DNA of 46,598 nucleotides from Phocaeicola_A sp963643925. Its GTDB lineage: Bacteria; Bacteroidota; Bacteroidia; Bacteroidales; Bacteroidaceae. The stretch spans positions 1 through 46,598 of the forward strand of contig CAVINS010000020.1 in NCBI GenBank assembly GCA_963643925.1. Reading direction: 5' to 3'. The notes under the pieces were generated by a model. It was not told the DNA's origin, made no database searches, and saw only the letters and a program-made list of their open reading frames with translations. Shown one piece after another: positions 43,761 through 46,598 of this stretch (within the stretch, counting starts at the first letter, position 1; every line of letters starts with the position of its first letter). A program made the translations under genes and the position numbers.

Positions 43761-43850
43761 ATGGCAAAAGTATCTAAATCTGAAATCTGCCGTGAGTACA
43801 TCATCGCAGATGACGAAAAGCATCACATTTCTGTCTATCGTATATTTGAC
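43761..43850 (+). CDS. 5' fragment of an unknown gene, cut by the assembly gap
   Basis: An ATG at 43761 opens 30 codons without stop up to the N run (MAKVSKSEICREYIIADD, then EKHHISVYRIFD). The composition is normal for a protein start. After the gap, GGA AAT AAA TAA could be its last codons in one frame, but gap size is unknown, so neither length nor frame can be stated. I do not recognise the family. It would be the first gene of the cluster. Confidence 0.5.
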
Positions 43851-43860
43851 NNNNNNNNNN
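43851..43860. other. Assembly gap (10 N)
   Basis: Ten N of probably arbitrary length. It interrupts the first gene of the right-end cluster, and the missing sequence may hold most of it or more genes. Confidence 0.95.
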
Positions 43861-43888
43861 GGAAATAAATAAAAACCAATCTATAGAT

Positions 43889-44551
43889 ATGAGTAACGCA
43901 AGTCTAATTGAGCTTGTTCGCGATGATATTCAAGAATTTCTTGAGAGCAACAATGAGTTGTTCTTCAACGAGCGTGACTTCCAGATGCATCTGGCTCTTT
44001 GGCTGACGAAGTCGGCTAACGAGTATGATGACGTGGATGTGGAATATTACGTTCCGTATGATTCACTAGGTGAAAAGTACATATGGAAGAGCGAGTTGCG
44101 TCTTGATATTGTAGTAAAGAAGGACGGAGAATATCTTCCAGTAGAGCTGAAATACAAGACGAAAAGTGTACAGAAGAAACTTCTTCGTTTTGACGAAGAG
44201 ATGATGTCTGTTCTGAAGAGCCAAGGGGCTCAGGACTTAGGCATGTATGCTTTTTGGAAAGATGTTAAGCGCATAGAACTTGTTCGCAACCGCTTCAAGA
44301 ACGTCAAAGGAGGTTTGGCCGTATTCCTTACCAACGACAAGGCTTATATGAATGTTCCGAATGAAACGTCCAATAATTGTCTGCTCAGCATAAGCGAAGG
44401 GGTGCACTCAAAGCAAAAGCATTGGCAGAAGCCCCAGAGTACTTGTGCTATCGAGAATAAAGACTTTGAAGTTGAGCAAGAATATGAAATCAAATGGCGA
44501 GACAGCAAAGCAGAAGGCATAGGATTGTATTATTGCATCGTTGCCATATAA
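43889..44551 (+). CDS. PD-(D/E)XK-like protein of unknown role
   Basis: 220 residues, no signal peptide or membrane segment. The central stretch LRLDIVVKKDGEYLPVELKYK has the spacing of a PD-(D/E)XK nuclease core: Asp73, then Glu86-x-Lys88, with strands on both sides and a helix containing an earlier Glu (Glu62). The N-terminal 45 residues are helical (IELVRDDIQEFLESNNELFF). The C-terminal part is of unknown type. A DNA-acting or degenerate nuclease is possible; a specificity role is equally so. Base composition is clearly lower in GC than the genes left of 43000. It is 35 bases from the next gene, same strand. Confidence 0.6.
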   Translation: MSNASLIELVRDDIQEFLESNNELFFNERDFQMHLALWLTKSANEYDDVDVEYYVPYDSLGEKYIWKSELRLDIVVKKDGEYLPVELKYKTKSVQKKLLRFDEEMMSVLKSQGAQDLGMYAFWKDVKRIELVRNRFKNVKGGLAVFLTNDKAYMNVPNETSNNCLLSISEGVHSKQKHWQKPQSTCAIENKDFEVEQEYEIKWRDSKAEGIGLYYCIVAI

Positions 44552-44586
44552 TATAAGTATAACCATTAACCAATAATTAAAAGAAT

Positions 44587-44949
44587 ATGGGACTATTGAA
44601 CAACATCAAAGATCACTTCAACTCGGTCGAGTTTACGGTAGCGCCGAACAAGAAAGTAAAGACGGTATGTGCTGACTTCAAGAAAGCATTTGGTTGTACT
44701 CTCGCTATCTACAAGGGAGTTAACATTGCAGACGGGGACTTGACTATCAATCAGCTTAATCAAAAGACAACAGCCAAAATTGATGTAGCCAGCAAGGTCG
44801 AGCTCAAGATTAAGGCATCGATGAAAGTGGGTGATGCGGAAAAACTATTCAAGACCACCTATGGACTGACCGTGCAGATAAAGGACCCCGCAGGCAAATT
44901 CTGTGTGGACAATAACTTGACCATCGGACAAGCCGCTCGTGGAGAATAA
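44587..44949 (+). CDS. Small two-repeat protein A
   Basis: 120 residues, soluble, of unknown function. It appears to contain two related halves: residues 15-57 (strand, helix KKVKTVCADFKKAFG, strand CTLAIYKG, LTINQL) and 72-116 (strand, helix MKVGDAEKLFKTTYG, strand LTVQIKD, LTIGQAA). Both end with a D-x-x-L-T-I-x-Q type turn. It is also paralogous to the following gene (KVKT...FKKAFGxTLxxY in both). The beta-alpha-beta pattern would suit a small ligand- or protein-binding domain. It starts 36 bases after the nuclease-like gene stop and 37 before protein B. Confidence 0.65.
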   Translation: MGLLNNIKDHFNSVEFTVAPNKKVKTVCADFKKAFGCTLAIYKGVNIADGDLTINQLNQKTTAKIDVASKVELKIKASMKVGDAEKLFKTTYGLTVQIKDPAGKFCVDNNLTIGQAARGE

Positions 44950-44985
44950 AACTATTTAGTAATAACCAATAAAAACCAAAACAAA

Positions 44986-45300
44986 ATGGCAGAACTTAGA
45001 ATTGACAGCCGCATGAAGGTAAAGACCCTCAAGGCAAACTTCAAAAAAGCATTCGGCGCAACACTGCGCGTGTACACAACAGCAACCTGCAAAGCCAAAG
45101 CTGATGACGAGGCAACTCTCGGCCAGCTTATGACTGCCGGAGCAAAAGGTGGCGAGCAGACGTTCGGATCCAACCTTCGAGTTGGCAACTTCGAAAAGAA
45201 GGTTACAGAGACATATGGCATCGGTGTACAGGTAGCTACACCCGACGACAGTAAACTCAGTGATAATGACATCACGCTCGCTGCTGCCGGTAAGGAATAA
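44986..45300 (+). CDS. Small two-repeat protein B, paralogue of A
   Basis: 104 residues. Residues 3-48 (ELRIDSRMKVKTLKANFKKA, then FGATLRVYT and ATLGQL) and 64-100 (LRVGNFEKKVTETYGIGVQV, then DNDITLAAAG) repeat the same strand-helix-strand plan seen in protein A, so A and B descend from one duplicated domain. No catalytic pattern, cysteine pair or export signal is visible. The C-terminus AAGKE resembles AARGE of A. Similar short proteins occur in Bacteroidetes as hypothetical proteins; I know no function. Operonic spacing on both sides. Confidence 0.65.
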   Translation: MAELRIDSRMKVKTLKANFKKAFGATLRVYTTATCKAKADDEATLGQLMTAGAKGGEQTFGSNLRVGNFEKKVTETYGIGVQVATPDDSKLSDNDITLAAAGKE

Positions 45301-45363
45301 TGCTTTATTGATGGTGCGGCATCGGGTATTTGATGGCCGCACCATCTATAATCTTTCCCGATT

Positions 45364-45606
45364 ATGAGCAAAGACTATTACAAGAAGCGTATAATAGACT
45401 TGCGTACAAGTATTGCGCAAGAAAGAGAAGCGAAAAAGCGGGACAATGAATATTATGTCCGTTTGATAAAAGGTGCTTCTTCCCTGTCATCGAAAGCCAA
45501 CTACAGAAAGAGCAAGATAGATAGGGCAAGTTCGCACGACTCACGGATAGAGTCTCTGAAAAAACAAATAGAGAACGCAAAGTCGTACTTGAAGTCTTGT
45601 AAATGA
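45364..45606 (+). CDS. Short charged helical protein
   Basis: 80 residues, strongly charged and predicted helical throughout (IDLRTSIAQEREAKKRDNEYY, then RIESLKKQIENAKSYL), with a short Ser/Gly/Ala-rich middle (GASSLSSKA). It could be a coiled-coil adaptor or an oligomerisation partner. No membrane segment. It lies 63 bases after protein B and 43 before the KAP NTPase, on the same strand, so a link with the NTPase is likely. Function unknown. Confidence 0.6.
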   Translation: MSKDYYKKRIIDLRTSIAQEREAKKRDNEYYVRLIKGASSLSSKANYRKSKIDRASSHDSRIESLKKQIENAKSYLKSCK

Positions 45607-45649
45607 GAGAGTTCTCTTTACAAAGTATTTTACATAAAAATGTGGCAAT

Positions 45650-46598
45650 ATGAGTTCCAGTATTATAGATGTGCCCCGTCAGCACAACCAAAACGATCTC
45701 TTTGGTATTCAAGTTTATCAAGAAGCTCTCGTTAAGTTCATACAACACACCGATACTCCTATCACCATTGCATTGCAGGGTGAGTGGGGCAGCGGAAAGA
45801 CGTCATTGATGAATCAATTGCGTTACAATCTCTGTGATGTGGACGACGCACTATATTACCCAGTGTGGATAAACACCTGGCAGTATTCGTTGATGCAGAC
45901 ACCGCGCCAGTCTATCATCTCCATCCTCGAAGGCATCATCGGACAGATTGGCGAGCTCTCGCCAAACCACAAATGGGATGAGAGCAAGAAAAAGATTGGC
46001 GGACTCTTCAAGAAAATGGCTACGGTGGGTGCAAAGGTGGCAGTAGGCACTGTTGGCGTGGACGCAGGAGTGGTTGATGATGTCTTCGCTTCGGAAGGTG
46101 CCGAGTCGACCATCGTACAACTGAAGAACGAAATATCCAAACTCATTGAGAACGCCCTTACGCAGAACCCTCAGAAGAAGGGCTTCATACTCTACATCGA
46201 CGACCTAGACCGCATCGACCCGCCCGTGGCAGTGGAGATACTCGAACTGCTCAAGAACATCTTCGACCTCAAGAACTGCGTCTTCGTACTCGCCATCGAC
46301 TACGATGTGGTCATCAAAGGACTGAAGCCTAAGTTTGGTGAACTCACCGACAAAAACGAACGCGAGTTCCGTTCTTTCTTCGATAAAATCATACAGTTGC
46401 CCTTCTCCATGCCTGTGGCATCCTACAACGTCGATACCTTTCTTGTAGAGGCATTGGACGAGATAGAGTTCTTCAGCAAAGAGGAACTGGCTTCCACGCA
46501 ACTTACCGAGAACCTCTCCGATATCACGCGACTCTCCGTAGGTAGCAACCCACGCTCGCTGAAGCGACTCACCAACACCCTCTCGCTCATCTCCATCA
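45650..46598 (+). CDS. KAP-family P-loop NTPase (5' part, cut by window end)
   Basis: The first 316 residues of a KAP NTPase from the ATG at 45650; the gene continues past the window. Walker A is GEWGSGKTS (44-52). Walker B with the KAP-typical extension is FILYIDDLDRIDP (about 178-190). FDKIIQLPFSMP and the NPRSLKRLTNTL arginine-rich segment near the end are also typical. Between Walker A and B is a glycine/valine-rich stretch (about 115-145, KKMATVGAKVAVGTVGVD) where KAP proteins often carry membrane helices; here it is too polar to call. KAP NTPases occur in defence islands and in some eukaryotic membrane proteins; the activity is ATP-driven but its target is unknown. Confidence 0.85.
   Translation, partial: MSSSIIDVPRQHNQNDLFGIQVYQEALVKFIQHTDTPITIALQGEWGSGKTSLMNQLRYNLCDVDDALYYPVWINTWQYSLMQTPRQSIISILEGIIGQIGELSPNHKWDESKKKIGGLFKKMATVGAKVAVGTVGVDAGVVDDVFASEGAESTIVQLKNEISKLIENALTQNPQKKGFILYIDDLDRIDPPVAVEILELLKNIFDLKNCVFVLAIDYDVVIKGLKPKFGELTDKNEREFRSFFDKIIQLPFSMPVASYNVDTFLVEALDEIEFFSKEELASTQLTENLSDITRLSVGSNPRSLKRLTNTLSLISI

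Noticed and set aside
44587..45300. Ubiquitin-like modifiers with a Gly-Gly tail
   Set aside because: The C-termini are RGE and GKE, not di-glycine, and no E1/E2-like or JAB peptidase gene is visible; the internal duplication is also unlike ubiquitin.
45640..45735. 31-codon frame starting at ATG 45640, overlapping the KAP start
   Set aside because: It overlaps the strong KAP reading frame out of phase and has no features; the KAP ATG at 45650 gives the expected N-terminus before Walker A.

Overview
The window looks like chromosome of a fairly GC-rich member of the Bacteroidales, most likely the Prevotellaceae. The evidence is a full hybrid two-component regulator (periplasmic propeller, kinase, receiver and AraC domains in one chain), secreted pectin enzymes, C69 and M3 secreted peptidases, a class II ribonucleotide reductase, and many promoters of the Bacteroidetes form TTTG / 19-20 bases / TAnnTTTG. 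Genus and species cannot be fixed from the sequence alone. A 10-N assembly gap lies at 43851-43860, and the last gene runs off the right edge.

Left part (1-13300), housekeeping and envelope: nadC and a secreted M23 peptidase form a pair, followed by a secreted C69 dipeptidase and a phosphohexomutase. A NUDIX NADH pyrophosphatase and a CbpA-like DnaJ lie on the minus strand. A secreted M3 peptidyl-dipeptidase and hisS follow on the plus strand. Downstream of hisS is a probable small RNA of about 170 nt.

Pectin locus (13450-28250): an HTCS sensor/regulator is preceded by an array of 22-bp-phased palindromes. Then come an unusual three-domain secreted protein (FGE-like, Asp-box propeller, PL10 pectate lyase), a minus-strand KdgF-like cupin, a GH51 arabinofuranosidase, a second PL10-like lyase, and a CE12-CE8 double esterase overlapping it. 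Together they would deacetylate, demethylate and cleave pectin, trim arabinan and channel unsaturated uronate. No SusC/SusD pair is present.

Middle part (28270-42970), mostly minus strand: a small secreted protein of 17-residue repeats, folB, malQ, nrdJ, a secreted DUF3237 protein (with a second phased-palindrome array upstream), a plus-strand AAA-ATPase-like/PD-(D/E)XK gene, then metF-metH and a PP2C-like protein. NrdJ and MetH both depend on cobalamin.

Right end (43230-46598): base composition drops and no gene is a recognised housekeeping gene. A promoter with an overlapping palindrome drives a structured RNA of about 430 nt that ends in a strong intrinsic terminator. It is followed by a gene cut by the assembly gap, a PD-(D/E)XK-like protein, two tandem paralogous small proteins each built of two related halves, a short charged helical protein, and a KAP-family P-loop NTPase. 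All are co-directional with short gaps. This is the best candidate for an undescribed system, perhaps defence or stress related, but the function is inference only.
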